In this document: positions 7,448 through 15,687 of the stretch, in pieces
Layout: the number at the start of each line of letters is the position of its first letter
How positions within the stretch are numbered: position 1 is the stretch's first letter
NCBI GenBank assembly: GCA_035544955.1
Contig: DASZZN010000029.1
Location: 162,187 to 226,186, forward strand
Direction: 5' to 3'
Length of the DNA: 64,000 bases
Source: Candidatus Dormiibacterota bacterium
GTDB taxonomy: Bacteria; Chloroflexota; Dormibacteria; CF-121
Program-made: the position numbers and the translations under genes
Notes under the pieces: generated by a model
Seen by the model: only the letters and a program-made list of their open reading frames with translations
Told to the model about the DNA's origin: nothing
Databases searched by the model: none

Positions 7448-8025
7448 GCTGGCAGGCTGGGAGCCTGACGGTCGAGGTCCTGCAGGGCGACCTGACGCAA
7501 CAGGATGTCGACGCCATCGTCAATGCGGCCAACAACGACCTGGAGCTTGGTGCCGGCGTTGCCGGGGCCATCGCCCGTGCCGGTGGTCCGACGATTCAGG
7601 CTGAGTGCCGGGCGATCGGCCGCATCGCGGTCGGCGATGCCGCCATCACCGGCGGGGGGACGTTGACGGCGCGCTATGTCATCCATGCGACAAGCATGCG
7701 CCTGGGCGGTCGGACCAACGCCGAGAGTTTGCGCGGCTCGACACGGCGCAGCCTCGAGATCGCCAAGGCGAACGAACTGCGGTCGGTCGCGTTTCCTGCC
7801 GTCGGCACCGGGGTCGCCCACTTCCCGATGAACGAGTGCGCCCGGATCATGCTGGAAGAGGTGGTGGCGCACGGCAGGAATCCGACCAGCATCCGCGAGG
7901 TTCGCTTTGTCCTCTTCGGCGCGGAGGCGGAGGCCGCGTTCCGCAACGAGGCGCGCCGCCAGCTAGTGGCCGCTGAACAGTCCGGGGAAGAAGATCGAGG
8001 CAAGGAACGCCAGCGTCACGAATGA
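7444..8025 (+). CDS. Macrodomain protein (ADP-ribose binding, YmdB type)
   Basis: A single macrodomain of 193 residues, probably binding or removing ADP-ribose or O-acetyl-ADP-ribose. Motifs: GDLTQQDVDAIVNAANN (~14-30), GAGVAGAIARAGG, and FPAVGTGVAHFPMNE in the second ligand loop. It is coupled to the PfkB kinase gene by an ATGA overlap. The last ~20 codons (EQSGEEDRGKERQRHE) are a charged tail overlapping the NRAMP gene on the opposite strand by 63 bp, so the two genes converge. Confidence 0.88.
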   Translation: MSWQAGSLTVEVLQGDLTQQDVDAIVNAANNDLELGAGVAGAIARAGGPTIQAECRAIGRIAVGDAAITGGGTLTARYVIHATSMRLGGRTNAESLRGSTRRSLEIAKANELRSVAFPAVGTGVAHFPMNECARIMLEEVVAHGRNPTSIREVRFVLFGAEAEAAFRNEARRQLVAAEQSGEEDRGKERQRHE

Positions 8026-9270
8026 CAGAAAGACGAAGACGATCCCACTGAAGACGTTGAAGAGTGCCGTATTCGCGTAGCGTCCCATGACGCGCTTGTC
8101 GTTCGCCAGCAACATCAGGATCGGTAAGAGCAACGGCAGCATCAGACCGTTGACGATGTTCGGAAGGTTCGTGATCAGTGCGAGGGGAGCGCCCGGGAAC
8201 ATCGCGATCGCGGCCCCCAACACGATCATCGTGGTGTAGATCGTCAAGAAAGCGGGGGCCTCTCTGAATGACTTGTCGATGCCGCGCTCCCAGCCAAACG
8301 CCTCCGTGATGGCGTACGTGGTCGAGAGGGGAAGCACGGACGCCGCCATCAGCGAGGCGTTGAGCAGCCCGATTGCGAAGAGTTGCTCCGCGTACTGGCC
8401 GGCCAGTGGCTTGAGGGCCAGGGCGATCTTGGCGAAGGCTGAAGGGTCCGCCGGGTCGACGGGCACGTGGTGGACAAAAACCGTGGCACCCGTCGCCACG
8501 ATGATGAAGAAGGCCACCACATTCAGCGCGAGAATCCCGGTGTATGTATCGATGCGTTCGAATCGCAGTTGGCTCGGATGGAGACCCTTATCGGCCACAT
8601 TCGACTGCTGAAAGAAGGCCATCCAGGGCGTGATCGTCGTGCCGACGATCGTGATGAAGATCAAGAGGTAGGACGCCGTGAAGTGAAACGTCGGCACGAC
8701 GGTGTGGTGGATCACTTCATTCCATTTCGGATGAGCCAGGATGGCCGAGACGATGTATGAGACGAATACGAGGCTGAGAATCAGCAACAGTCGTTCGACC
8801 ACACGAAACGAGCCGCGTAGGACGAGGAACCAGACGAACACCGCGGCCAGCGGGATCGCGATGTAGCGGGCGAAGTCACCGAAGAGGAGTTGCGAGGCGC
8901 CGGCGATGCCGGCGAACTCGGCCACGGTCGTCGCGGCGTTGGCGATGAAGAGCAGCAGCATGACCCAGACCGTCGGCGCCACCCCGAACCGTTCGCGAAT
9001 CATGTCGGAGAGTCCCTTGCCGGTGACCGTTCCCATCCGAGCGACCATTTCCTGGATGGCGACGAGGCAAAACGCGGTGACGATCAGCAGCCATAACAGG
9101 TCATAGCCAAACTGCGACCCAGCGAGCGCGTATCCCGTGACTCCTGTGGCGTCGTTGTCGACCGTACCGGTGATAATTCCCGGCCCCGCCACCGAGAGCA
9201 GCATGAGGAGCCGAACCCGCCGGCTCCGGAGTGCTCCGAGCGACCGCTGCAGCGCCTTCGGCTGCGCCAC
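7963..9270 (-). CDS. NRAMP-family divalent metal transporter (non-canonical, NRMT-like)
   Basis: An integral membrane transporter with about 11 helices. The first core helix reads GPGIITGTVDNDATG, where classical Mn/Fe transporters have DPGN. The sixth reads TTITPWMAFFQQS, where they have the MPH motif, so the metal-binding Met is Thr. Such substitutions occur in NRAMP-related Mg2+ transporters, so Mg2+ is plausible; this is inference, supported by the MgtE-like gene just upstream. I prefer GTG 9270 (435 residues); a start at 9339 would overlap that gene by 62 bp. The 3' end overlaps the macrodomain gene antisense. Confidence 0.85.
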   Translation of the reverse strand: MAQPKALQRSLGALRSRRVRLLMLLSVAGPGIITGTVDNDATGVTGYALAGSQFGYDLLWLLIVTAFCLVAIQEMVARMGTVTGKGLSDMIRERFGVAPTVWVMLLLFIANAATTVAEFAGIAGASQLLFGDFARYIAIPLAAVFVWFLVLRGSFRVVERLLLILSLVFVSYIVSAILAHPKWNEVIHHTVVPTFHFTASYLLIFITIVGTTITPWMAFFQQSNVADKGLHPSQLRFERIDTYTGILALNVVAFFIIVATGATVFVHHVPVDPADPSAFAKIALALKPLAGQYAEQLFAIGLLNASLMAASVLPLSTTYAITEAFGWERGIDKSFREAPAFLTIYTTMIVLGAAIAMFPGAPLALITNLPNIVNGLMLPLLLPILMLLANDKRVMGRYANTALFNVFSGIVFVFLSFVTLAFLASIFFPGLFSGH

Positions 9271-9277
9271 CGTCTTC

Positions 9278-10531
9278 TTAGAAGATCCGTCGGCGGCGTC
9301 CGCCGGCCCGCGCCGGCATGACCCGCTCCATGACGTCATCGACCGTCACGATGCCGTGGATTCGGTTGTGCTCGTCGACCACCGGCACGGCCAGGAGGTT
9401 GTACTTCGAGGTCACCTCGGCGACCTCGCGCGGCCCGGCGTCGAGCCGGACGGAAATCACGTTCTTGATCATGAAGTCGCGGATCTTGGTCTCGGGCTTG
9501 GCCACGATCAGGTCGCGCAGGGACAGGACGCCCAGCAGATGCTCCTCCTCGTCGATGACGTAGACGTAATAGACGCTCTCGGCATCCGGCTCGAGCTCGC
9601 GCAGGCGTTCGATCGCCTCAGCGGCGGTCAGGGTATGCAGCACGGCGACGTACTCGGTGGTCATCAGGCCACCGGCCGTGTCCTCGCGATAGGCGAGCAG
9701 CTCCTCGACGTCGCCCGCCTCGTCTTCCTCCATTTTCTGCAGCAGCTGTTGAGCCCGCTCGCGCGGCATATCGGCCAACAAGTCCGCAACCTCGTCGGGG
9801 GCCATCGCTTCCAGGATGTCCGACGCGCGCTCGACGTCAAGACGTTCCAGGATGGAGGCCTGCATCTGCGGCTCGTCGATCTCCTCCAGGGTATCGGCGG
9901 CCTTCTCATCGTCGAGGGCGGCGAAGACCGCATTGCGATCGTCTGGGCTGAGCTCGTTGACGATATCCGCGATGTCGGCCGGGTGCAGCTTGGCGAGCTT
10001 GGTGTGGGCGATCCGAAGCTTGACCGAGCTAATGTCGGTCTTCACCGGGTCGACCGCCTCCCAGGAGATCAGCTTTTGTGGCCAATCCAGGCCGAGGGCG
10101 GCGGTAATCCGGCGCCCCAGCCCCTCGAGCCCGACGCGCCGCGCCAGCCCCCGGCTGCCGATATCGACACCGATCACGAGCATCGACCCTTCCACCTGGG
10201 ACAGCTGCAGGTCATTCACCCGCACCACCCGGCGGCCGTCCATGTCGACGATCTGTTTGTCCAGAATCTGCCGCGCAAGCCACAGCTCGGTATCGGCGCG
10301 GCTGTGCGGCTGTAAGCTGGCGGCATCGACTTTCAGGCTGAGCTCTTTGTTGTCCCAGCTGCGAACCACCGACCAGTCGACGGAGCGCACCTTTCGGCTG
10401 TTCTTCAGGATGACCCCGGTGACCTTGGGAAAGGGCTCGGTCATCACCACAACGAGGTCTCGAACTCGCCCGACGCGATGCTGTCGAACGTCGACAACCT
10501 CAGCGTTGAGGAAGTCGCTGAGGAAGATCAA
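9278..10531 (-). CDS. Soluble PRC-barrel / MgtE-N / CBS-pair protein
   Basis: A 417-residue cytosolic protein. Residues 1-75 and about 85-150 look like two PRC-barrel domains (LSDFLNAEVVDVRQHRVGRV; ILDKQIVDMDGRRVVRVNDL). Residues ~185-290 are the MgtE superhelical N domain (KLAKLHPADIADIVNELSPD and repeats), and ~295-405 a CBS pair (TAGGLMTTEYV..., VTVDDVMERV). The MgtE membrane pore is absent. In MgtE these domains sense Mg2+ and gate the pore, so it may regulate the NRAMP protein encoded 7 bp downstream. TTG start 10531, three bases after the fabF stop. Confidence 0.85.
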   Translation of the reverse strand: MIFLSDFLNAEVVDVRQHRVGRVRDLVVVMTEPFPKVTGVILKNSRKVRSVDWSVVRSWDNKELSLKVDAASLQPHSRADTELWLARQILDKQIVDMDGRRVVRVNDLQLSQVEGSMLVIGVDIGSRGLARRVGLEGLGRRITAALGLDWPQKLISWEAVDPVKTDISSVKLRIAHTKLAKLHPADIADIVNELSPDDRNAVFAALDDEKAADTLEEIDEPQMQASILERLDVERASDILEAMAPDEVADLLADMPRERAQQLLQKMEEDEAGDVEELLAYREDTAGGLMTTEYVAVLHTLTAAEAIERLRELEPDAESVYYVYVIDEEEHLLGVLSLRDLIVAKPETKIRDFMIKNVISVRLDAGPREVAEVTSKYNLLAVPVVDEHNRIHGIVTVDDVMERVMPARAGGRRRRIF

Positions 10532-10534
10532 ACG

Positions 10535-11782
10535 CTAGCCTCGGAATTGCTTGAAGAGCAAGGACGCGTTGTGGCCGCCGAAGCCAAAGGAGTTCGACAG
10601 CGCCAGTTTGATGTCGAGCTCGCGCGCGCCCTCTGGGATGTAGTCGAGGTCACATTGCGGGTCCGGATGCTCGAGGTTGATGGTGGGCGGCGCCACGCCT
10701 TCCTCGACGGCCTTCACGGAAATCACCGCTTCGACCGAGCCGGCGGCGCCGAGCAGATGTCCCAGCATCGATTTGGTCGAGCTGATCGGGATTCGGTACG
10801 CGGCGTCGCCAAAAATATCTTTGAATGCGAGCGTTTCCGCAACGTCGCCCAGTTGGGTCGCTGTCCCATGGGCGTTGATGTAGCTCACGTCTTCCGGCGC
10901 GACCCGCGCTTTGGCCAGGGTGCGCTTCATCGCCTGGGCTGCGCCGGCGCCAACTGGATCGGGCGCCGTGATGTGGCCGGCGTCCGCGGTCGCGCCGTAG
11001 CCAACGATCTCGGCGATGATCGGCGCACCGCGTTTCCGCGCTGACTCGAGCTCCTCGAGGATCAAGATCCCGGCTCCTTCCCCCATCACGAAGCCGTCGC
11101 GCTCCAGGTCGAACGGGCGGCTCGCCCTGGTGGCTTCGATGTCGCGCGTCGATACGGCACGCGAGGCGCAGAACGCGGCCAGCGCCAGCGGCGTGACGCA
11201 CGCCTCACTACCGCCCGCGATCATGGCCATGGCGTCGCCCCGACGGATCGTTTCGAAGGCCTCGCCAATGGCGTGCGCACCGGAACTGCAAGCAGAAACC
11301 GTGCAGAAGTTCGGGCCGCGGGCACCCGTGGCGATTGAGATCTGGCCGGCGCCCATGTCCGCGATCATCATCGGCACGGTGAAGGGACTGATGCGAGACG
11401 GTCCACGTTCCTTGAGGATGGTGTGCGCCTCCTCGATCATCTCCAGGCCGCCGATCGCGCTCCCCACGATGACACCGACCCGGTCTCGGTTCGCCTCGGT
11501 GACCTGGAGCCCTGAGCCTTCGAGCGCTTCGCGGGTGGCGACCATGGCGAACTGGACGAATCGCGACATCCGGCGCGCCTCCTTCCGGTCGAGGCGAGCC
11601 TCAGGCTTGAAATCCACTACCTCACTCGCCACCTTGCTCGGCATAGCCGATGGATCGAAGGTCTGCACGCGGCGCACGCCCGATCGGCCAGCCTTGACGG
11701 CCTCCCAGGTCTCACGCGTGGTGTGACCAAGCGAGGTGATGGCGCCGGTGCCGGTGACCACGACTCGCGTACCATTTACCAT
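10535..11782 (-). CDS. fabF: Beta-ketoacyl-ACP synthase II (FabF-like, copy 1)
   Basis: Condenses malonyl-ACP with acyl-ACP during fatty-acid elongation. A 415-residue thiolase-fold enzyme with intact Cys in VSACSSGAHAIGEA and both His in YINAHGTATQLGD and SSTKSMLGHLLGAAG. It overlaps the FabH-like gene upstream by 7 bp and is followed after 3 bp by the MgtE-N/CBS gene, so four minus-strand genes form one unit. It is one of three FabF paralogues here (also 14138 and 28643). Pairing with an inactive FabH partner suggests a specialised condensing complex, which is inference. Confidence 0.92.
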   Translation of the reverse strand: MVNGTRVVVTGTGAITSLGHTTRETWEAVKAGRSGVRRVQTFDPSAMPSKVASEVVDFKPEARLDRKEARRMSRFVQFAMVATREALEGSGLQVTEANRDRVGVIVGSAIGGLEMIEEAHTILKERGPSRISPFTVPMMIADMGAGQISIATGARGPNFCTVSACSSGAHAIGEAFETIRRGDAMAMIAGGSEACVTPLALAAFCASRAVSTRDIEATRASRPFDLERDGFVMGEGAGILILEELESARKRGAPIIAEIVGYGATADAGHITAPDPVGAGAAQAMKRTLAKARVAPEDVSYINAHGTATQLGDVAETLAFKDIFGDAAYRIPISSTKSMLGHLLGAAGSVEAVISVKAVEEGVAPPTINLEHPDPQCDLDYIPEGARELDIKLALSNSFGFGGHNASLLFKQFRG

Positions 11783-12714
11783 TCGGCGATCCCTCCACCA
11801 CCCCAGCGAAGACAGGCGGCCGCCCAGGTCGGGCCACTGCCACAGGCGAGCAGGAGCGCCGTCATGCCGTTTTGCAGCTCGCCCGCGTGGACCGCGTCGT
11901 GCAGCGCGGTCAACGGTGCGGCTGCCCGCAACGATCCATAGCGCACTGGGTCGAGCAGGATGCGGCTCGATGAGACCCCGGCTTGCTTACTCCAGGCCTG
12001 CATGATGTCTGGCGCCGACTGCTCGCCGATCACCAGGTCGATCTCCGACATGGCTAGGTTCGCCTTCTGCAGGCATTCGGCCGCCGCCTCGGTAAGCCCA
12101 CGCAGCAGCGTGCGATCGTGGGCGTCGCCATTCACGTCGCTCCGTGCTGCACCACCTGCCATCGTGGACAGGACCCCGCCGTCGTCGCCCGCCTGAGTGA
12201 GCACCACGGCCGCCGCCACGCGGGTATGAACTCTCCCGCCCTGTCCGGGCAGGTCGACCAGTTGGTTATCCGACTCGGCCCCGATCAGCAAGACGCCCCG
12301 CGCGCCGGCGGCCGTGTAGCGGATCCCGACATTGAGCGCCGCCAGCATGCTCGTCTCCGCCGCGTACAGGTCAAAGCTTCCGACCATGGGGAGCTTCAGC
12401 TCCGTCTGCACCAAGCAGGCGGTGGTGGGCCAGAGCACGTCCGGTGTACTGGTGCCGACGATGATCATCTCGATGTCGGACGAGTTCACGCCGGCGGCCC
12501 GCAACGCGGCGCGCGCGGCGCCGGCCGCCAGCGATGGCGTGCTCAGGCCCTGGTCGGCCTTCACGCGATAGGAAACGCCCGTCAGATCCGTCCCAGTGAC
12601 GCGCCGCGCCAGCGGCGCATCCGCCGGAGGGCGATAGATGCCCAGGCCGGCGATCGCCCCAAGGGCTAATCCGCGGCGTGCCTGGGCAAGCGACGGCATA
12701 GAGGCGGAAGTCAC
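11776..12714 (-). CDS. FabH-like (KAS III) homologue lacking the catalytic triad
   Basis: 312 residues with the KAS III fold throughout: IIVGTSTPDVLWPTTACLVQ, then SFDLYAAETSMLAAL, EIDLVIGEQSAPDI, RYGSLRAAAPLTAL and ACGSGPTWAAACLRW. In active FabH these regions carry Cys (AAC), His (PHQAN) and Asn (GNTSA). Here the positions are Glu120, Glu231 and Ser261, so decarboxylative condensation is not expected. It is the first gene of the minus-strand unit, overlaps fabF copy 1 and is divergent from acpP-fabD-fabF. It could be a structural or regulatory partner, or act on another substrate. No frameshift or stop suggests decay. Confidence 0.85.
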   Translation of the reverse strand: MTSASMPSLAQARRGLALGAIAGLGIYRPPADAPLARRVTGTDLTGVSYRVKADQGLSTPSLAAGAARAALRAAGVNSSDIEMIIVGTSTPDVLWPTTACLVQTELKLPMVGSFDLYAAETSMLAALNVGIRYTAAGARGVLLIGAESDNQLVDLPGQGGRVHTRVAAAVVLTQAGDDGGVLSTMAGGAARSDVNGDAHDRTLLRGLTEAAAECLQKANLAMSEIDLVIGEQSAPDIMQAWSKQAGVSSSRILLDPVRYGSLRAAAPLTALHDAVHAGELQNGMTALLLACGSGPTWAAACLRWGGGGIAEW

Positions 12715-12743
12715 GCCTCATTTTAAGTCCGGCTTTTGCGCAA

Positions 12744-12775
12744 GGTTACGTTTGGCGCTATACGGGCCCGTAACC
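12744..12775. promoter_or_regulatory. Inverted repeat GGTTACG-N18-CGTAACC
   Basis: Perfect 7-bp arms (12744-12750 and 12769-12775) lie 30 bp upstream of the FabH-like start in the divergent fatty-acid-gene promoter region. It may be an operator or a leader hairpin; no regulator is identified. Confidence 0.35.
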
Positions 12776-12863
12776 AAGCGCCGCCTTCGGGGATACATCT
12801 CCTGCGGGCCATCCCAGGTATTCGCGCTCCCGGTCGCGGTTCGCTATTGTAGAGACCGAATTT

Positions 12864-12881
12864 GGGCACGTGACCGTGCCC
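12864..12881. promoter_or_regulatory. Palindrome GGGCACG-TGAC-CGTGCCC before acpP
   Basis: Perfect 7-bp arms with a 4-base centre, about 13 bp downstream of a likely -10 (TATTGT, 12846-12851) for acpP. The position fits an operator or an mRNA leader hairpin. acpP then has the strong ribosome-binding site GGAGGGAAGG just before ATG 12910. Confidence 0.4.
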
Positions 12882-12909
12882 GCAACTCAAATATCCGCAG
12901 GAGGGAAGG

Positions 12910-13155
12910 ATGGCTGAAGCGAATTTCGACAAGTTCCGCGGCATCATCGCAGAGCAGCTTGGCGTCGACGTCGAGAAGGTGACCCCGGAAGCGTCCTTCA
13001 CCGATGACCTGTCGGCCGACTCGCTGGACCTGGTCGAGCTGATCATGGCCTTCGAGGAGGAGTACGGCATGGAGATCTCCGACGAGGACGCCCAGAAGCT
13101 TCGCACCGTCGGCGAGGCCTGGAATTACGTCAAGGGGAAGGTGTCCGTCGCCTGA
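12910..13155 (+). CDS. acpP: Acyl carrier protein
   Basis: Carries growing acyl chains on a 4'-phosphopantetheine arm. It is 81 residues, acidic and four-helical, with the modification site Ser38 in [20 protein letters not shown]. Length and motif are standard. The start is fixed by GGAGGGAAGG immediately upstream. It is first in a plus-strand fatty-acid cluster, acpP-fabD-fabF, and its promoter region is shared with the divergent FabH-like/FabF unit. Confidence 0.96.
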   Translation: MAEANFDKFRGIIAEQLGVDVEKVTPEASFTDDLSADSLDLVELIMAFEEEYGMEISDEDAQKLRTVGEAWNYVKGKVSVA

Positions 13156-13196
13156 CGCAAAACCTCCCGACCGCCGTCCCGTATGGTGCCGGCCCG

Positions 13197-14141
13197 GTGG
13201 CCTTCGTTTTCCCGGGGCAGGGTTCGCAGTACGTGGGGATGGGCAAGGCCCTCTTCGACGTTTCCGAGACCGCGCGCCACGTCTTCCGGCGGGCGGACGA
13301 GACCCTTGGCTTCGGGCTGACCCGCATGTGCTTCGAGGGACCCGAGCAGGACCTCAACGACACCATCAACGCTCAGCCCGCGATCCTCACCGTGAGCATC
13401 GCCTGCCTCAATGTGCTGCGCGAGCGGTGGCAGGCCCTGGGTCAGGTGGTCGCCCCCCAGTACGTCGCCGGCCATAGCCTGGGCGAGTTCACCGCGCTGG
13501 TCGCAGCGGACGTCATCGATTTCGACAGTGCGCTGCGGCTGGTGCGTGAGCGCGGCCGGTTGATGAAAGAGAACGGCACCGAGCGGCCAGGCGGGATGCT
13601 CGCCGTCCTGGGACTCGATCGAGATGTGATCGAAGCCGTCGTCGCCGAGGCGGGCGCCGTGGGGATCATCACCGTCGCCAACGCCAACTCCCCCGGGCAG
13701 ATCGTGCTCTCCGGCGAGAGCGCAGCGCTCGATCGCGCCACCGAACTCGCCCGCGCTCGGGGCGCCTCGCGGGTGGTCCGGCTGCCGATCAGCATCGCAT
13801 CGCACTCACCGCTGATGGCCCGGGCCGCCGCCCAATTCGGCGAGATCGTCGCCCGGCTGCCGCTCCGTCAGCCGCGGATTCCAGTCGTGGCCAATATCAC
13901 CGGACAGATCCTGACCAGCGCCGACGACATCCGCAAGGAGCTTGCCGACCACATCTTGAAGCCGGTCCAGTGGACGGCGTCGGTCGTCGAGATGGTCGCC
14001 CGCGGCAGCGCGGAATTCCTCGAGATCGGGCCCGGCCAGGTGCTCTCCGGGTTGATCCGGCGCATCAGCCAGGACTCTCACGTCGTTACCCTCAACGACC
14101 GCGAGGTCGCGCGCGTCGTCACCCCCTCCCCATCGGGATGA
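13197..14141 (+). CDS. fabD: Malonyl-CoA:ACP transacylase
   Basis: Transfers malonyl from CoA to ACP for chain elongation. A 314-residue acyltransferase with FPGQGSQYVGMG near the start, nucleophile Ser94 in GHSLGEF, Arg in the RERGRLM segment and catalytic His203 in ASHSPLM. GTG 13197 is used; an ATG at 13183 is out of frame. It lies 41 bp after acpP and its stop overlaps the fabF start in ATGA (14138-14141), so the three genes form an operon. Confidence 0.94.
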   Translation: MAFVFPGQGSQYVGMGKALFDVSETARHVFRRADETLGFGLTRMCFEGPEQDLNDTINAQPAILTVSIACLNVLRERWQALGQVVAPQYVAGHSLGEFTALVAADVIDFDSALRLVRERGRLMKENGTERPGGMLAVLGLDRDVIEAVVAEAGAVGIITVANANSPGQIVLSGESAALDRATELARARGASRVVRLPISIASHSPLMARAAAQFGEIVARLPLRQPRIPVVANITGQILTSADDIRKELADHILKPVQWTASVVEMVARGSAEFLEIGPGQVLSGLIRRISQDSHVVTLNDREVARVVTPSPSG

Positions 14142-15373
14142 AACGCGTCGTCGTGACCGGGGTGGGGGCCGTGACGCCCGTCGGTCTCGATGCGCCCAGT
14201 ACGTGGGCCGCGATGCTGGAAGGCCAGTCCGGCGTGGGGAAGATCACCCTCTTCGACGCGAGCGAGTTTCCGGTGCAGATCGCGGGCGAGGTGAAGGGCT
14301 TCGACGCGACCGGCCGGATCGAGCCCAAGGAGCTGCGGCGCATGGACCGCTATGCGCAGCTCGGACTGGTCGCCGCCCAGGAGGCATTCGCCGATGCCGG
14401 GATGACGAAGAACGGCCTGCTCGACGACGTCGGGGTGATCTTCGGCAGCGCCGCGGGCGGGCTTGGCGTCTTCCTCGAACAGCAACGCATCCTCCAGGAG
14501 CGCGGGCTCAAGAGGGTCAGCCCCACCTTCATTCAGAACATGCTGACCGACACGGCTTCCGGGCATATCGCGATCGCGCTCGGCCTGCGTGGCCCAAACA
14601 TGGCGGTGGTTTCGGCCTGCGCTACCGGCAGCGGCGCCGTAGGAGAGGCGTTCGAGACCATCCGCCGCGGCGATGCCGACGCGATCATGACCGGGGGCGC
14701 AGAAGCCGTCCTCGTTCCCGTCGTATACGCGGGGTTCTGCGCGATGCGGGCCCTGGCCCAGCATGAGGATCCCACCCAGGCATCCCGCCCGTTCGACAAG
14801 GAACGCAACGGCTTCGTGATCTCGGAGGGTGCAGGGGCCCTGCTACTCGAGGAGCTGGAACACGCCCGCCAGCGCGGAGCGCGAATCTACGCGGAGGTGA
14901 TCGGCTACGGCTCCAGCAACGACGCCTTCGACATGGCGGCGCCGGCAGAAGGCGAAGGCGCCGTGCTGACCATGCAACGGGCTTTGCGCAAGGCCGAGAT
15001 CGAGCCCGAGCGGGTCGACTACATCAACGCGCACGGCACCGGGACTCCGATGAACGACAAATTCGAGACCGACGCCATCCACCGCGTCTTCGGGAAGCAC
15101 GCCGACAAGCTCGCGGTCAGCAGCACCAAGTCGATGACCGGCCACATGATGGGCGCCTCGGGCGCAGTCGAGGCGGTGGTGCTGGCGCTGACCATCCGCG
15201 ACCAGGTGATCGCGCCAACGATCAACTTGCAGACGCCCGATCCCGAGTGTGACCTCGACTACGTTCCGATGCAGGCGCGCCGAGCCGATATCGGCGTCGC
15301 GCTGTCGAACTCTTTCGGGCTTGGCGGTCACAACGCGAGCGTGATCTTCTCGCGCTACGCGGCGCGAAGTTGA
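14138..15373 (+). CDS. fabF: Beta-ketoacyl-ACP synthase II (FabF, copy 2)
   Basis: The elongating condensing enzyme of the acpP-fabD-fabF operon and the likely housekeeping copy. 411 residues from ATG 14138 (MKRVVVTGVGAVTPVGLD). Cys161 sits in VSACATGSGAVGE; the two His are in YINAHGTGTPMND and STKSMTGHMMGASG; the Gly-rich end LSNSFGLGGHNAS is present. The open frame extends upstream into fabD, but homology begins at this ATG, which overlaps the fabD stop. All catalytic residues are intact. Confidence 0.94.
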   Translation: MKRVVVTGVGAVTPVGLDAPSTWAAMLEGQSGVGKITLFDASEFPVQIAGEVKGFDATGRIEPKELRRMDRYAQLGLVAAQEAFADAGMTKNGLLDDVGVIFGSAAGGLGVFLEQQRILQERGLKRVSPTFIQNMLTDTASGHIAIALGLRGPNMAVVSACATGSGAVGEAFETIRRGDADAIMTGGAEAVLVPVVYAGFCAMRALAQHEDPTQASRPFDKERNGFVISEGAGALLLEELEHARQRGARIYAEVIGYGSSNDAFDMAAPAEGEGAVLTMQRALRKAEIEPERVDYINAHGTGTPMNDKFETDAIHRVFGKHADKLAVSSTKSMTGHMMGASGAVEAVVLALTIRDQVIAPTINLQTPDPECDLDYVPMQARRADIGVALSNSFGLGGHNASVIFSRYAARS

Positions 15374-15424
15374 CCGGGCCACATTTTCGCGATTTTTTTG
15401 AATACGAATCGAATTCGGGCGTTG

Positions 15425-15433
15425 TGCTATCAT
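15425..15433 (+). promoter_or_regulatory. Extended -10 for the DUF5679 gene
   Basis: TGC followed by TATCAT at 15428-15433 forms an extended -10 element; no clear -35 is visible. The leader of about 50 nt ends in AAAGGAGA, seven bases before ATG 15489. Confidence 0.4.
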
Positions 15434-15488
15434 CAGGCCGATTTTGGGGGCGCCTCGGGGCGTTCAGTAGCCAGCAAAGGAGAGTGTC

Positions 15489-15635
15489 ATGGCCGTTACC
15501 GGATATTGCCTGAAGTGCAAGAAGAAGGTCGACATCAAGGACCCAGTCCACATCACGATGAAGAACGGGAAACCGGCTACCACGGGAACCTGCCCGACCT
15601 GCGGCACGAAGATCTACAAGATCGGCAAAGCGTAA
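15489..15635 (+). CDS. DUF5679 zinc-ribbon-like small protein
   Basis: A 48-residue protein with two paired-cysteine knuckles, CLKC near residue 7 and CPTC near residue 35, separated by a basic strand (KKKVDIKDPVHITMKNGKPA). The size and pattern match DUF5679 proteins, whose function is unknown; the fold is probably a zinc ribbon binding nucleic acid. AAAGGAGA precedes the ATG. It has its own promoter and is followed by a strong terminator, so it is monocistronic. Confidence 0.85.
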   Translation: MAVTGYCLKCKKKVDIKDPVHITMKNGKPATTGTCPTCGTKIYKIGKA

Positions 15636-15657
15636 CGCAGCGTTAAACGAATTGAAC

Positions 15658-15687
15658 AGCCGGTGATGCACCGGCTCTTTTTCTTTT
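15658..15687 (+). terminator. Rho-independent terminator after the DUF5679 gene
   Basis: AGCCGGTG-ATG-CACCGGCT forms an 8-bp stem with a 3-base loop, followed by CTTTTTCTTTT. It ends the plus-strand gene and touches the 3' end of the convergent TrkA gene. Confidence 0.85.

Noticed and set aside
11776..12714. FabH-like gene as an ordinary active fabH
   Set aside because: All three catalytic residues differ, although the fold is intact.
12864..12881. parS site at the GGGCACG-TGAC-CGTGCCC palindrome
   Set aside because: It lacks the TGTTTCACGTGAAACA pattern; the only shared piece is CACGTG-like sequence.
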